Source: Candidatus Sungiibacteriota bacterium
Lineage (GTDB): Bacteria > Patescibacteria > Paceibacteria > Sungbacterales > SURF-37
Assembly: GCA_016186145.1 (NCBI GenBank)
Contig: JACPMF010000007.1
Span: forward strand, 62,001 to 126,000
Direction: 5' to 3'
DNA length: 64,000 nucleotides
A program made the position numbers and the translations under genes. Each line of letters opens with the position of its first letter. Positions within the stretch are counted from its first letter, which is position 1. Below the pieces are notes generated by a model. It saw nothing but the letters and a program-made list of their open reading frames with translations. It was not told where the DNA came from and ran no database searches. Below, piece after piece: positions 32,955 through 41,474 of this stretch.

Positions 32955-33000
32955 GCCCCGCAAGACAAAGCGCGAAGCGCAAGTCTAGCGGGGCTTTTAA
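32955..33000 (+). terminator. Intrinsic terminator with long stem
   Basis: GCCCCGC/GCGGGGC with inner AGAC/GTCT and a second GCGC stem, then TTTT. Confidence 0.87.
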
Positions 33001-33027
33001 TATTGCGGCATGCGGTACTACAACATG

Positions 33028-33036
33028 TTATCCACA
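33028..33036 (+). promoter_or_regulatory. DnaA-box-like site
   Basis: TTATCCACA, a perfect consensus DnaA box, isolated and far from dnaA. It may be fortuitous; a second one lies at 25965-25973. Confidence 0.35.
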
Positions 33037-33124
33037 AGCCGCTAAAAACGAGATTCTCAAGGCATTTTATGATATAATGTAAAAAACCGCAGGCTAAGTT
33101 AGAGTTAAAACCACCTTCAATAAC

Positions 33125-34162
33125 ATGGCCATAAACAACTCAAGCAGCAACATAACCGAGGAAACAATCCTTACACGCTACGAGTCCCTGCCCGAAGACT
33201 TAAAGCAAGCTCTCATGGGTGTTGAGACCGCCGGAGAGCTCTATAAAATAGGTAAAAATGCAAACTTAAGCGTTGAAAAGATTGGCCGCCTCGCTGAAGA
33301 AGTCGGATTAATAATTTTAGGACTCACCCCTTCCCAAAACTTCATCTCGGACTTAAAACAAATGCTCGAGGTGCCCCAGGAAAAAGCCGAAGAGGTCGCA
33401 TCAGAGGTCAACACACGCATCTTTCTTCCGATACGCGAATCACTCAAGCGCCTGCATGGCGCTTCATGGAGCGAGGGCATCACAAAGCTCCCAGTCACAG
33501 CCGAAAGACCAAGAAGCGCTTTTGATGAAGGAAAAAAGGCGCCCGCTTTCTCATTGCCTCCCGCCTTTCAAAAAGAACCGGCGTCTCCGTCACAAGCAAA
33601 ACCGGAAATCAAAAAACCTGTGATGCCGCCGCCACTGGCAGCGCCAATTGAAAAGATTTCTTTACAACCGACAACCCCCTCAACCCCAAAAGAGCCCCTC
33701 ATTATTCAGCCAATGGGTGGCGCATCGGCAATAACAAGACCCGCTCCTGATCGCGGAGTATTTAAAAACGAAATAAGGCCGCCTTCTCTAATACCTGCGG
33801 AAAGAAAGCCGGTCCCCCCGCCCCCGCCAATAATCCAGCCACCCCAAGTTCGAGTCGCGGCCCCTGATACAAAATCTGAAATAAAAAAAATACAGACCCC
33901 AACACCCCCACCACCGCCCCCGGTGCCGCCGAAAATTCCGATATTTGAAAAACCGGCATTACTAACTCCTCCGGAACCGTTAGGCCAACCCTCTTCCTTA
34001 AAAAGCATTGAACCTCGCGCGAAGGACCTGAAACCATCCCCTGTCCCTGCGGAAAGACCCTGGGGTGTTAGGGAAGACAAAGAAGTTAAACCGTCCGTTC
34101 AAATCCCCCCATCGACGCCTTCACAACCCGGGTTTGACCCATATAGAGAACCACTTGAATAG
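33125..34162 (+). CDS. Pro-rich cytoplasmic protein of the secretion locus, unknown
   Basis: A 345-residue protein with no signal or membrane segment. The first 120 residues are helical (ESLPEDLKQALMGVETAGEL, then LKQMLEVPQEKAEEV) and look like a small folded domain. The rest is low-complexity, rich in Pro, Lys and Ala, with runs such as KPVPPPPPIIQPPQVRV and TPTPPPPPPVPPKIP. Such proteins with an N-terminal helical domain and disordered tail recur beside PrgI and VirB4 in CPR genomes. The function is unknown. It is followed by palindrome D1 and prgI. Confidence 0.6.
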   Translation: MAINNSSSNITEETILTRYESLPEDLKQALMGVETAGELYKIGKNANLSVEKIGRLAEEVGLIILGLTPSQNFISDLKQMLEVPQEKAEEVASEVNTRIFLPIRESLKRLHGASWSEGITKLPVTAERPRSAFDEGKKAPAFSLPPAFQKEPASPSQAKPEIKKPVMPPPLAAPIEKISLQPTTPSTPKEPLIIQPMGGASAITRPAPDRGVFKNEIRPPSLIPAERKPVPPPPPIIQPPQVRVAAPDTKSEIKKIQTPTPPPPPPVPPKIPIFEKPALLTPPEPLGQPSSLKSIEPRAKDLKPSPVPAERPWGVREDKEVKPSVQIPPSTPSQPGFDPYREPLE

Positions 34163-34248
34163 AAGCAGATTTACGCGGATGACAACGCGGAAAAAACGCG
34201 GATCCGCATGAATCCGCGTAGCTATCCGTATTTATCCGCTTCTAAGGC
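34163..34248. repeat. Palindrome D, copy 1
   Basis: An 84-bp quasi-palindrome with outer arms GAAGCAGAT and ATCCGCTTC and centre CGCGGATCCGC. It is almost identical to copy 2 at 34666-34752, the two differing at about four bases near the left end. Together they flank prgI in direct orientation. Confidence 0.9.
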
Positions 34249-34665
34249 ATGCGTCAATTCCAAGTTCCCCAATTTATAAACATCGAAGACAAAATTATCG
34301 GGCCGCTCACGCTAAAACAATTTCTCTATCTTGTCGGCGGAGGGGCTGCCGTCCTCCTCGCGTGGTTTGGTCTCAACACATTCTTTTTTGTTCTCGTTTC
34401 GGCGCCGACAACAGCCCTTTCTCTTGCGCTTGCTTTCTTAAAAATTAACGACCAAACATTTCCAACGGTCTTTATGAATAGTTTAAACTTCTACCTAAAA
34501 CCCCGGCTCTACTTGTGGAAACGGGCCGCCCCAGCAAGGACGGCCGGCATGCTTCCAAAAGAAGACGCGGAAAAACAAACAAAAATCAAACTTCCGACAC
34601 TCACCGAGTCAAGACTAAATGACCTTTCCTGGAGCTTAGACATTAAGGAGAAACTTAACCGTTGA
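34249..34665 (+). CDS. prgI: PrgI family type IV secretion protein
   Basis: A 138-residue inner-membrane protein of the PrgI family, the VirB3-like component of Gram-positive and CPR type IV secretion systems. It begins with the typical RQFQVPQFINIEDKIIGPLT motif and has two adjacent membrane helices (about 26-68, LYLVGGGAAVLLAWFGL and FFFVLVSAPTTALSL). A conserved YLWKR-type segment and a soluble tail follow. It precedes the TraC-like and VirB4 genes, the usual order. The start codon follows a palindrome by 2 nt. Confidence 0.9.
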   Translation: MRQFQVPQFINIEDKIIGPLTLKQFLYLVGGGAAVLLAWFGLNTFFFVLVSAPTTALSLALAFLKINDQTFPTVFMNSLNFYLKPRLYLWKRAAPARTAGMLPKEDAEKQTKIKLPTLTESRLNDLSWSLDIKEKLNR

Positions 34666-34752
34666 TAGAAGCGGATCTATGCGGATGACAACGCGGAAAA
34701 AACGCGGATCCGCATGAATCCGCGTAGCTATCCGTATTTATCCGCTTCTAAT
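34666..34752. repeat. Palindrome D, copy 2
   Basis: Same palindrome as 34163-34248, with outer arms GAAGCGGAT and ATCCGCTTC. The ATG of the next gene comes 2 nt after it. An upstream ATG at 34714 lies inside the palindrome and is rejected as a start. Confidence 0.9.
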
Positions 34753-35418
34753 ATGCAGCAGACCGAATCGCAAAAGGCCGCGAAGGCAAAGGCGGCACAG
34801 GATTTCCTCGCAGTCGACTTTATCCGAGACGGCGTTATTTCCCTTAGAGGCACCCAGGGACTACGAATGGTCCTAATGGCGTCCTCTTTCAACTTTGCCC
34901 TCAAGTCCTCTGAAGAACAAGACGCGACCATCATGCAATACGAAAACTTTTTAAATTCTTTGGACTTTCCAATCCAGTTCGTAATCCACTCCAGAAGACT
35001 CAACATAACTCCATACCTTGAAACCCTCAAAGAGCGGGAAAAAGAAGAAACGAACGAGCTGTTAAAAATCCAGGTCGGCGAATACATCGAATTTGTGCGT
35101 TCTTTCGTCGAACTGACTAACATCGTCACAAAAACTTTTTATGTAATCGTGCCGTTTACACCGACAATCGCGGAGAAGGCGGGTGTTGCCTCGTTTTTAC
35201 CGGCGTTTTTCAAAAACAAGAAGGACGCCGGCGGAACCGATAACGGAAATTCTTTCACAGAGCACAAAAACCAGCTTTTACAGCGAGCAGACGCGGTATC
35301 CGCCGGATTGAGACGGTTCGGCATACGAAGCGCTGCGCTGAATACAGAAGAACTCGTCGAGCTTTTCTACGGACTCTACAACCCCGCAGAGGCAGAGAGA
35401 CAGAAGCTTAAAGAATAA
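34753..35418 (+). CDS. TraC/VirB4 N-terminal-like secretion protein
   Basis: A 221-residue protein resembling the N-terminal (TraC-type) domain of conjugation ATPases, encoded separately from VirB4. It has a strand-rich start (FLAVDFIRDGVISLRGTQGL), the stretch FLNSLDFPIQFVIHSRRLNI around 72-91, and helices with REKEETNELLKIQVGEYIEF. The RF-type LRRFGIRSAALNTEELVELFY near the C-terminus is also typical. No nucleotide-binding motif is present. It is followed directly by VirB4 and should form part of the same inner-membrane complex. Confidence 0.78.
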   Translation: MQQTESQKAAKAKAAQDFLAVDFIRDGVISLRGTQGLRMVLMASSFNFALKSSEEQDATIMQYENFLNSLDFPIQFVIHSRRLNITPYLETLKEREKEETNELLKIQVGEYIEFVRSFVELTNIVTKTFYVIVPFTPTIAEKAGVASFLPAFFKNKKDAGGTDNGNSFTEHKNQLLQRADAVSAGLRRFGIRSAALNTEELVELFYGLYNPAEAERQKLKE

Positions 35419-35528
35419 TCAACGAATTACGAATCTTTTGCGAATCTACGAATACTCGTTGCTGTCGCGTGAAATATTATTCGTATATTCGTACTGGATT
35501 CGTAATTCGCTGGTGGAGCGAAGCGGAT
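35419..35528. repeat. Intergenic quasi-palindrome, family C copy 2
   Basis: ATTCGTA-based arms as at 19284-19389, ending GGTGGAGCGAAGCGGAT immediately before the VirB4 ATG. An in-frame ATG at 35469 lies inside the repeat and is rejected. Confidence 0.7.
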
Positions 35529-37343
35529 ATGGCCATTCTTGGTTTCGGAAAAAAACAAAGACAAACAGAAGAAATACTCCCGGTTTTTCCGGAAGAAATT
35601 TATCGCGCGGCGGAAATAACGCTCAAAGACGTCATCGCGCCGTCAGCCCTTGAAATCAGTCCGAATTTTCTGCGTCTTGGAGAGCGTCTCGCGCGCACTC
35701 TTTTTGTATTTTCATATCCCCGGTTTCTGCACACGAACTGGTTCTCGCCGATCATTAATCTCGATAAAATCTTTGATATTTCTATCTTTATTCACCCGGT
35801 AGACACTGCGGTAATACTTCGCGAGCTAAGAAAGCAGGTGGCGCGGGTACAGTCGCAAATTTCCCTCCGCGAAGAAAAAGGCCTCGTTCGAGACCCGATG
35901 CTTGATACGGCGTATCGAGACCTTGAGGTGCTGCGCGACCGCCTCCAGCAGGCGCAGGAACGACTTTTTAACGTCGGCCTCTACATAACGGTCTACGGAT
36001 CAAACGAACAAGAACTTGATAAGGCGGAAAACGAAATTCGGTCAATGATGGAATCGAAGCTCGTCTACATAAAACCCGCGCTCTTCCAACAAGAAGAGGG
36101 ATTCAATGCAACCCTTCCGTTAAACACCGACCATTTGCTTATCCATAATTACCTGAACTCGGGCCCGGTATCCTCAACTTTTCCGTTCGTCTCTTTCGAT
36201 CTTACCTCCAACAAAGGCGTGCTCTACGGCATCAACCGGCACAACAACTCCTTAATTCTCTTTGACCGCTGGTCCCTCCCAAACGCAAACTCGGTCACCT
36301 TTGCCGTCTCGGGGGCGGGGAAATCATATGCAACAAAACTCGAAATTCTCCGCTCGCTCATGTTCGGCGGAGAAGTCATTGTCATCGACCCGGAACGCGA
36401 GTACAAGTATTTAACCGAGACCGTTGGGGGTGCTTACTTCAATATCTCACTCGCCTCGCCCCATCACATAAATCCGTTCGACCTCCCGCTCCCCCGCGAG
36501 GATGAATCGCCGGCAGATGTCCTTCGCTCAAACATCGTAAACCTCATTGGGCTTTTCCGCATCATGCTCGGCGGACTCACGCCGACCGAGGACGCCATCC
36601 TCGACCGGGCAATTACCGAAACGTACGCGGCGAGAGACATCACCCCTGAATCGGATTTCACAAAAACAAGCACCCCCACCCTCTCCGACCTTGCCCTAGT
36701 CCTTGCAAACACCGAGGGCGGAGATGAACTTGCGGTGAAACTGAAAAAGTACACCGAAGGAACATGGGCCGGGTTCATAAACCAGCCAACCAACATTAAT
36801 GTGCAAAACCGCCTTGTGGCGTTTTCGGTACGGGACATGGAAGAAGAACTCCGGCCCGTCGCCATGTATATCGTTCTCCATTACATTTGGAATATCGTCC
36901 GGTCAGAACTCAAACAGCGCCTGTTGGTGGTAGACGAAGCGTGGTGGCTTATGCGCCAAGAAGACGGCGCATCGTTCCTTTTCGGCATCGCAAAGCGGGC
37001 ACGGAAATATTATCTCGGCCTTGCCACCATTACCCAGGACGTAGCCGACTTTTTGGGTTCGCCCTATGGCCGCCCTATTGTTACAAACTCTTCAATGCAA
37101 CTCCTCCTCAAACAGTCTCCGGCGACGATAAAAACCGTAGTCGAAGCATTCAATCTTACCGAGGAAGAAAAATTTCTGCTCTTGGAAACAGAAGTCGGGG
37201 AGGGCATCTTTTTTGCCGGCTTAAAGCATGTCGCCATCAAGGTTATCGCCTCCTATACCGAGGACCAAATCATCACTACCGACCCCGCGCAGCTTATGGT
37301 TATCAGAAAAGCAAAAGAAGAGTTTCAGAAGGCGGGACAATAA
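35529..37343 (+). CDS. virB4: VirB4-type secretion ATPase
   Basis: A 604-residue conjugation/secretion ATPase. The N-terminal 230 residues are the docking part. The motor has a Walker A of the form AVSGAGKSYATKLEILRS near 265, a strand EVIVIDPEREYKYL near 292, and Walker B LLVVDEAWWLM around 465, followed by the arginine motif region RARKYYLGLATITQD and the C-terminal NSSMQLLLKQS. Length fits the Gram-positive/CPR type without an N-terminal membrane helix. The start at 35529 is the first Met after the palindrome. It is the only clear energy source seen for the secretion locus. Confidence 0.95.
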   Translation: MAILGFGKKQRQTEEILPVFPEEIYRAAEITLKDVIAPSALEISPNFLRLGERLARTLFVFSYPRFLHTNWFSPIINLDKIFDISIFIHPVDTAVILRELRKQVARVQSQISLREEKGLVRDPMLDTAYRDLEVLRDRLQQAQERLFNVGLYITVYGSNEQELDKAENEIRSMMESKLVYIKPALFQQEEGFNATLPLNTDHLLIHNYLNSGPVSSTFPFVSFDLTSNKGVLYGINRHNNSLILFDRWSLPNANSVTFAVSGAGKSYATKLEILRSLMFGGEVIVIDPEREYKYLTETVGGAYFNISLASPHHINPFDLPLPREDESPADVLRSNIVNLIGLFRIMLGGLTPTEDAILDRAITETYAARDITPESDFTKTSTPTLSDLALVLANTEGGDELAVKLKKYTEGTWAGFINQPTNINVQNRLVAFSVRDMEEELRPVAMYIVLHYIWNIVRSELKQRLLVVDEAWWLMRQEDGASFLFGIAKRARKYYLGLATITQDVADFLGSPYGRPIVTNSSMQLLLKQSPATIKTVVEAFNLTEEEKFLLLETEVGEGIFFAGLKHVAIKVIASYTEDQIITTDPAQLMVIRKAKEEFQKAGQ

Positions 37344-37512
37344 AAGGCTTTGTCCAAAATTTGGAGGCGGGCGAACAAATTTTGGTTACAAAACCTTTAC
37401 CCTGTTAAATAATTTCGCCTTTGGCGAAATTGCCGCAGAGCGGCATTTAACAGGGTGCTGAATTTTATAGTTTCATTTACTCGCTTTGCTCGTAAATTCA
37501 AATAAAATTCGC
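37343..37512 (+). repeat. Three-hairpin intergenic module, family A copy 2
   Basis: Hairpin 1: AAAGGCTTTG and CCAAAATTTG pair with CAAATTTTGG and CAAAACCTTT. Hairpin 2: CCCTGTTAAAT with ATTTAACAGGG, loop stem AATTTCGCC/GGCGAAATT. Hairpin 3: GAATTTTAT and ATTTAC pair with GTAAAT and ATAAAATTC. It fills the whole gap between the virB4 stop codon and the next ATG. Confidence 0.88.
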
Positions 37513-38064
37513 ATGCCTGAAGCCGCAACACAAACAATCGAGGACGCGCCGGAAGCAAAACAGGTAGAAGAGGGCGAACAACAAGGAGAAAAGAACGCCG
37601 ACGCTAAGAGCGATTCAAAAATATCAACCGCGCAAGCCGGACTTATGATCGGCGTAGCCCTGCTTTTTGACGGGGCCCAGTTTGTAATCGGGGCGCTTGC
37701 CGGACTTACCGTATTTCTCCTCCCGCTCGGCATTGCGGTCGGATGGGTTGTTGATATTTGGGCATGGCTTACATTCTTTTTATGGCTGCATTCGCTTGGA
37801 TTGAGTATGATAAAGAAGGGTGGGGCTAGTGGAGGCGGTTTGGGGAAAGAGCCGTTTGTCATTATCGCGCTCGCGTTCGGTATTGAATTTATACCCATCA
37901 TCAACGCGCTCCCGGCCTGGACCGCAGCCATCGCAACATTGATTTTTAGACAGCGCACCGAAGCCATCCTTCGGACCGCGGGTGGAATAGAAAAAGCGCT
38001 GGAGCCAACATCCAAACTTAAACTCAAAAGTCTATCGTCCAAAACCGACAGCGAAAATGAATAA
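37513..38064 (+). CDS. Polytopic membrane protein of the secretion locus, unknown
   Basis: A 183-residue protein with a charged, Glu/Lys-rich N-terminus (about 1-42) and three to four membrane helices (about 45-65, 66-90, 95-110 and 125-150). The glycine loop MIKKGGASGGGLGKEPFVI lies between them. I do not recognise it. ATG at 37513 comes directly after the hairpin module; the upstream ATG at 37486 is within the module. Its last codons overlap the start of the next gene by 8 nt, so the two are translationally coupled. Confidence 0.65.
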   Translation: MPEAATQTIEDAPEAKQVEEGEQQGEKNADAKSDSKISTAQAGLMIGVALLFDGAQFVIGALAGLTVFLLPLGIAVGWVVDIWAWLTFFLWLHSLGLSMIKKGGASGGGLGKEPFVIIALAFGIEFIPIINALPAWTAAIATLIFRQRTEAILRTAGGIEKALEPTSKLKLKSLSSKTDSENE

Positions 38065-39034
38065 ATCCATTTCACAATTTTTCGTTCTCATATTATTACT
38101 TGCCGCTCTTTCCCCGCACGCAGCACTCACCCAAACGCTTCAAAACCTGACCTTGGCGATCAACCCGCCCTTTCCAAAAGCGGAAGAGGAGGTACAGGCG
38201 AAGGCAATTCTTGTCGGAGCCGATCAAGACCTTTCGTCTTTTGAATGGTACAAAGACGGCAAGCAGGACAAATCAGCATCAGGAAAAGGCAAAAATGTTT
38301 TTATATTCAAAGTTGGAAACGGGCCAAGAACAATTATTGACGCCGTCGTCATGACCCCTGACGGGAACCGTCTGTCTGCAACGCGGGCAATCACCAGAGA
38401 ACGTCCGGTTATAATATGGTCGGCAAATACTTCGGTTCCGCTTTGGTACAAGGGCAAACCCCTACCAAGCCCCGGGTCAACCGTAACGATTATGGCGCTT
38501 CCCGGCGCCGGATTCGGAGAGTCCGCGTCGGAGCTCTTCTACTCATGGAACATCAACCTCGAACCGCATCCGGAAGTCTCCGGCATCGGAAAAAACAAAT
38601 TCACGCTCAAAACATCGCTGGTCCCCGACGTCAGCCAGCAGATTATCGTCCGAATCTCAAACGCGAACCAGACAATAGCACAAGAAGCAACCCTTATCCT
38701 GCCGACCCGCAGTACAGAGCTTCTGGTATATAGACTTACCCCCGCCGGACTCACCGACTTCTCAAAAACAATATCCGAATTCGGTGGCACGGCTGGCGGG
38801 ATTTTTGACTTCATCGCCACCCCGTTCTATTTTCGCCAAGACCTCGCCTTTCCACCCGTCTTCGTATGGTCTGTCAGCGGACAGGCCTCTCCGAGCGGTG
38901 ATAAACCAAATATCTTAAGCATTAAAACCAACTCCGGAGAATCTTCCGAAAGCGCTGTCTCGATAAGCGCATCGGCCGGCAAAGGAATTGAGAAACAAGA
39001 GGCAGAATATTTATTTAGAGCGCGCTTCCGGTGA
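38057..39034 (+). CDS. Secreted beta-rich protein of the secretion locus, unknown
   Basis: A 325-residue protein with a signal peptide (ISQFFVLILLLAALSPHAALT). The mature part is beta-rich with Ig/PKD-like patterns, for example SSFEWYKDGKQDKSASGKGK near 60 and ELFYSWNINLEPHPEVSGIG near 155. No catalytic motif or membrane anchor was seen besides the signal. It overlaps the preceding membrane gene by 8 nt and precedes the pilin gene, suggesting an extracellular partner of the secretion or pilus machine. The exact fold is not recognised. Confidence 0.6.
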   Translation: MNKSISQFFVLILLLAALSPHAALTQTLQNLTLAINPPFPKAEEEVQAKAILVGADQDLSSFEWYKDGKQDKSASGKGKNVFIFKVGNGPRTIIDAVVMTPDGNRLSATRAITRERPVIIWSANTSVPLWYKGKPLPSPGSTVTIMALPGAGFGESASELFYSWNINLEPHPEVSGIGKNKFTLKTSLVPDVSQQIIVRISNANQTIAQEATLILPTRSTELLVYRLTPAGLTDFSKTISEFGGTAGGIFDFIATPFYFRQDLAFPPVFVWSVSGQASPSGDKPNILSIKTNSGESSESAVSISASAGKGIEKQEAEYLFRARFR

Positions 39035-39138
39035 AGCTGAATCATGAATAATGAATTAGAAATCAGAAATAAAAACTACTTTTCGCGTTCATCCGCATTC
39101 ATAATTCATTATTCATAATTCCTGATTCCCGATTTTAA
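39035..39138. repeat. Intergenic quasi-palindrome, family B copy 1
   Basis: GAATCATGAATAATGAATTA on the left pairs with TAATTCATTATTCATAATTC on the right, with a variable centre. Other copies at 42234-42329 and 50693-50791. Confidence 0.8.
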
Positions 39139-39588
39139 ATGTCCAAAACGCCCATCATAACATTCTTTTTCATTGCAATAGCCATACTGCTTGGCGCCGA
39201 TTTCGTTTATGCCGTGACCGTCGAAATTGCCGGCCAAAACGAAGCGGTCCAACAACAGCTTGCCGCGGCAACCGCAAGCGACTATTTGAGCAATCTCTAT
39301 GTATGGATGCTCGGCATTGTCGGTCTTGCAAGTTTGTTCGCCCTTATTTACGGCGGCGTTCTTTATATTTTTTCCGGAGCAATTGAGTCAACCTCTGAAG
39401 CGAAACGATGGATGACAAACGCCTTGTGGGGCCTGCTTCTTGCCGCCACATCATGGCTTATTCTCAATACCATCAATCCGGAACTTGTAAAAAAATTCGG
39501 TGTTGGAGAGATCATTTATAAATACTGCATGAAAGCAGCAAAAACCGCGGAAGATAGGGCGGTCTGTGAAAAAACAAGAGAGCAATAA
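39139..39588 (+). CDS. T4SS-type pilin (VirB2-like, PF18895 type)
   Basis: A 149-residue small membrane protein with a signal-like first helix (TFFFIAIAILLGADFVYA) and two further helices (about 53-75, VWMLGIVGLASLFALIYGGV, and 90-108, ALWGLLLAATSWLILNTI) separated by FSGAIESTSEAKRWM. The helix-loop-helix with a K-R-W-containing loop and INPEL after the second helix is the pattern of the T4SS pilin family found beside VirB4 in CPR genomes. It would form the extracellular filament. Two Cys near the C-terminus are unusual. Confidence 0.85.
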   Translation: MSKTPIITFFFIAIAILLGADFVYAVTVEIAGQNEAVQQQLAAATASDYLSNLYVWMLGIVGLASLFALIYGGVLYIFSGAIESTSEAKRWMTNALWGLLLAATSWLILNTINPELVKKFGVGEIIYKYCMKAAKTAEDRAVCEKTREQ

Positions 39589-39603
39589 AAAAATATCGAC
39601 AAC

Positions 39604-40809
39604 ATGGACACTAAAACCAGCAGAAGAAAAATCTTCATAATCGTCATCGTTACCACGGTCATTGCCGGAGTAGGTTTTTTCTTTTTTGGGTTATTGCTAC
39701 CAACAGCACCGACAGCGGACGGCGAACCAACTTCCTTTTTCGGGCGTCTCCCTATTATTGGCGGGAGGGTTGGCTCGAAAGTAACCGAGGCCCCTCCGGC
39801 CACACAACAACCTGTCCCGGGGGCAACACCCGGTGCGGCCGAACAGCGACGCCTGATTCAAATCACCGATGAGCCAATAATTGGCCCGGCGATCAGCGAG
39901 AGCGGAGAAAAAATTTTCTATTACCGTAAACGAGATGGACACCTTGTCAGCAACAACTTCACCGGAGGACAAGAAGAGACAATTTCCAACCTGACTATTT
40001 TAAACATCCTTGAGGTTTTGTGGTCGCCGGACAGAAAAAATGCAGTCGTAACCTACCAAGACGGCGAGATAATAAAGAGGTTTATAACAGAAGCGACCTC
40101 AACCCCGAAAGTAACGTTCCTGCCGCAAGAAAGCGAGAACCCCGCGTGGTCGCCTGACAACAACACGATTTTTTGGATGACCCGGCAAGGAGAAAATCGC
40201 ACCCTTACGAGCGCCTCCCGAAACGGTCAAAATCCGCGTGGCCGCGGGTTTACAACACCCATTCCCGACCTCCAACCCATAGCGCTTACCCCAGACATAG
40301 TTGCCCTCATTCCAAAAACCGCTTCTTTTTACGAAACGCCGCTTTTTGTGCTCAACCTCAAAACCCTCGCCCAAAACACCGCGCTCTTTACCTTCGGCCT
40401 GACCGCAATTAACGATACTGACCCAAAAAGCCAGCTTGTTCTCTACAACTCAACGAACCGTCTTGGCGCCATGCAAGACATTCATGCTGCGGACCTTCAA
40501 TCCGGGAAAGATACAAGCTGGCCGATAAAGACCTTGCCGGAAAAATGCGTTTTCGCAAAAGACGGCACAGCGCTCTTTTGCGCAGTACCCAAAGAAATAC
40601 CCGCACGCGGCATGCCGGAAGTCTGGTATAAAGGACAAGTCTCTTTTTCGGACGCATTCTTCCGCATCGACTTGAACACAAGCAAAGCGGAACAGATTTT
40701 GAGCGAAAGTGGCTATGACGCGGTATATCTCGCAACATCGGCCGATAAGAAGTTTTTGTTCTTTACGGATAAAAAAACAAGCTTTTTATACAGCCTGTTG
40801 CTAGACTAA
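39604..40809 (+). CDS. Membrane-anchored TolB/WD40-like beta-propeller protein
   Basis: A 401-residue protein with an N-terminal membrane helix (IFIIVIVTTVIAGVGFFFFG), a Pro/Ala linker (about 60-85), and an extracellular beta-propeller-like domain. Repeating blades are visible as IIGPAISESGEKIFYYRKRD, VLWSPDRKNAVVTYQDGE and PAWSPDNNTIFWMTRQGE. The SPD signature is that of TolB-type propellers, which bind peptides or proteins. It follows the pilin by 15 nt and ends the locus. A scaffold or assembly role is plausible but not shown. Confidence 0.72.
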   Translation: MDTKTSRRKIFIIVIVTTVIAGVGFFFFGLLLPTAPTADGEPTSFFGRLPIIGGRVGSKVTEAPPATQQPVPGATPGAAEQRRLIQITDEPIIGPAISESGEKIFYYRKRDGHLVSNNFTGGQEETISNLTILNILEVLWSPDRKNAVVTYQDGEIIKRFITEATSTPKVTFLPQESENPAWSPDNNTIFWMTRQGENRTLTSASRNGQNPRGRGFTTPIPDLQPIALTPDIVALIPKTASFYETPLFVLNLKTLAQNTALFTFGLTAINDTDPKSQLVLYNSTNRLGAMQDIHAADLQSGKDTSWPIKTLPEKCVFAKDGTALFCAVPKEIPARGMPEVWYKGQVSFSDAFFRIDLNTSKAEQILSESGYDAVYLATSADKKFLFFTDKKTSFLYSLLLD

Positions 40810-40940
40810 ATCCGAAATACGAATATCGAAATTCGAAACAAATTCTAAATTCGAATGTTCCAAACTCCAAATTGTTTGGATTTTTGAATTTGGGTCATTG
40901 TGATTTGTTTCGGATTTAGAATTTCGTGCTTCAAATTTTT
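40810..40940. repeat. Intergenic quasi-palindrome (AATCCGAAA type)
   Basis: AATCCGAAA, GAAATTC and AACAAAT on the left answer ATTTGTTTCGGATTTAGAATTTC on the right, with a central CCAAA/TTTGG stem. It separates the convergent secretion locus and jag. Confidence 0.65.
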
Positions 40941-40941
40941 C

Positions 40942-41400
40942 TCAAGGGTATGGCTTAATCACAACCCTTCTTCCTTCTCCCTCTCCAATTGATTCGGTGG
41001 TTATGTCCGGGTATTCGGAAAGAACAGTATGGACTGTACGCCGCTCGAACGGAGACATTGGTTTTAAAACAATTTCTTTGCGATACAAACGAACCTTCTT
41101 CGCAACACGCTTTACCTCTTCCTTCAACTCCTCAAGACGGTGGAGACGGTATCCATTGATATCAACCAGAAACTTAACCCCCAACTCCCCGGTTTCTTTT
41201 TCGACAAGCCGTTTAATAAGATATTCAAACGCGAAAAGATTCTCCGCCCTGGAACCAATGAGAAGCCGGCCGTCCGGGGTCACAACATTAAAATAAGAGG
41301 AGACGTCTTCCGGACGTCCGCCCTCCTCGACGGCCGCCTCAATACCCGCCCTCTCTAAAACTTCTGCGATTTTTTTAGCGATAAGTTCCGTATGATTCAC
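40942..41400 (-). CDS. jag: KH-R3H RNA-binding protein Jag/KhpB
   Basis: A 152-residue RNA-binding protein of the SpoIIIJ-associated (Jag/KhpB) family. The KH domain (about 30-95) has the DGRLLIGSRAENLFAFEYLIKRLV stretch and the R3H domain (about 105-150) ends in RRTVHTVLSEYPDITTESIGEG. The N-terminal Jag-N domain of longer homologues is absent, as is common in CPR. It binds small RNAs and affects cell elongation in other bacteria. It is downstream of yidC in the conserved rpmH-rnpA-yidD-yidC-jag order. GTG is the start. Confidence 0.93.
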   Translation of the reverse strand: MNHTELIAKKIAEVLERAGIEAAVEEGGRPEDVSSYFNVVTPDGRLLIGSRAENLFAFEYLIKRLVEKETGELGVKFLVDINGYRLHRLEELKEEVKRVAKKVRLYRKEIVLKPMSPFERRTVHTVLSEYPDITTESIGEGEGRRVVIKPYP

Positions 41401-41474
41401 TTCGTTGTAGAGCGAGAGCCGCGAGGTGGGCGTTGAGTTAGAAAAGAAGGGCTGGGAACTTGCTAATAGTTCAA

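Noticed and set aside
34163..34752. Possible CRISPR-like repeat pair
   Set aside because: Only two copies, each palindromic, with a real gene between them and no spacers.
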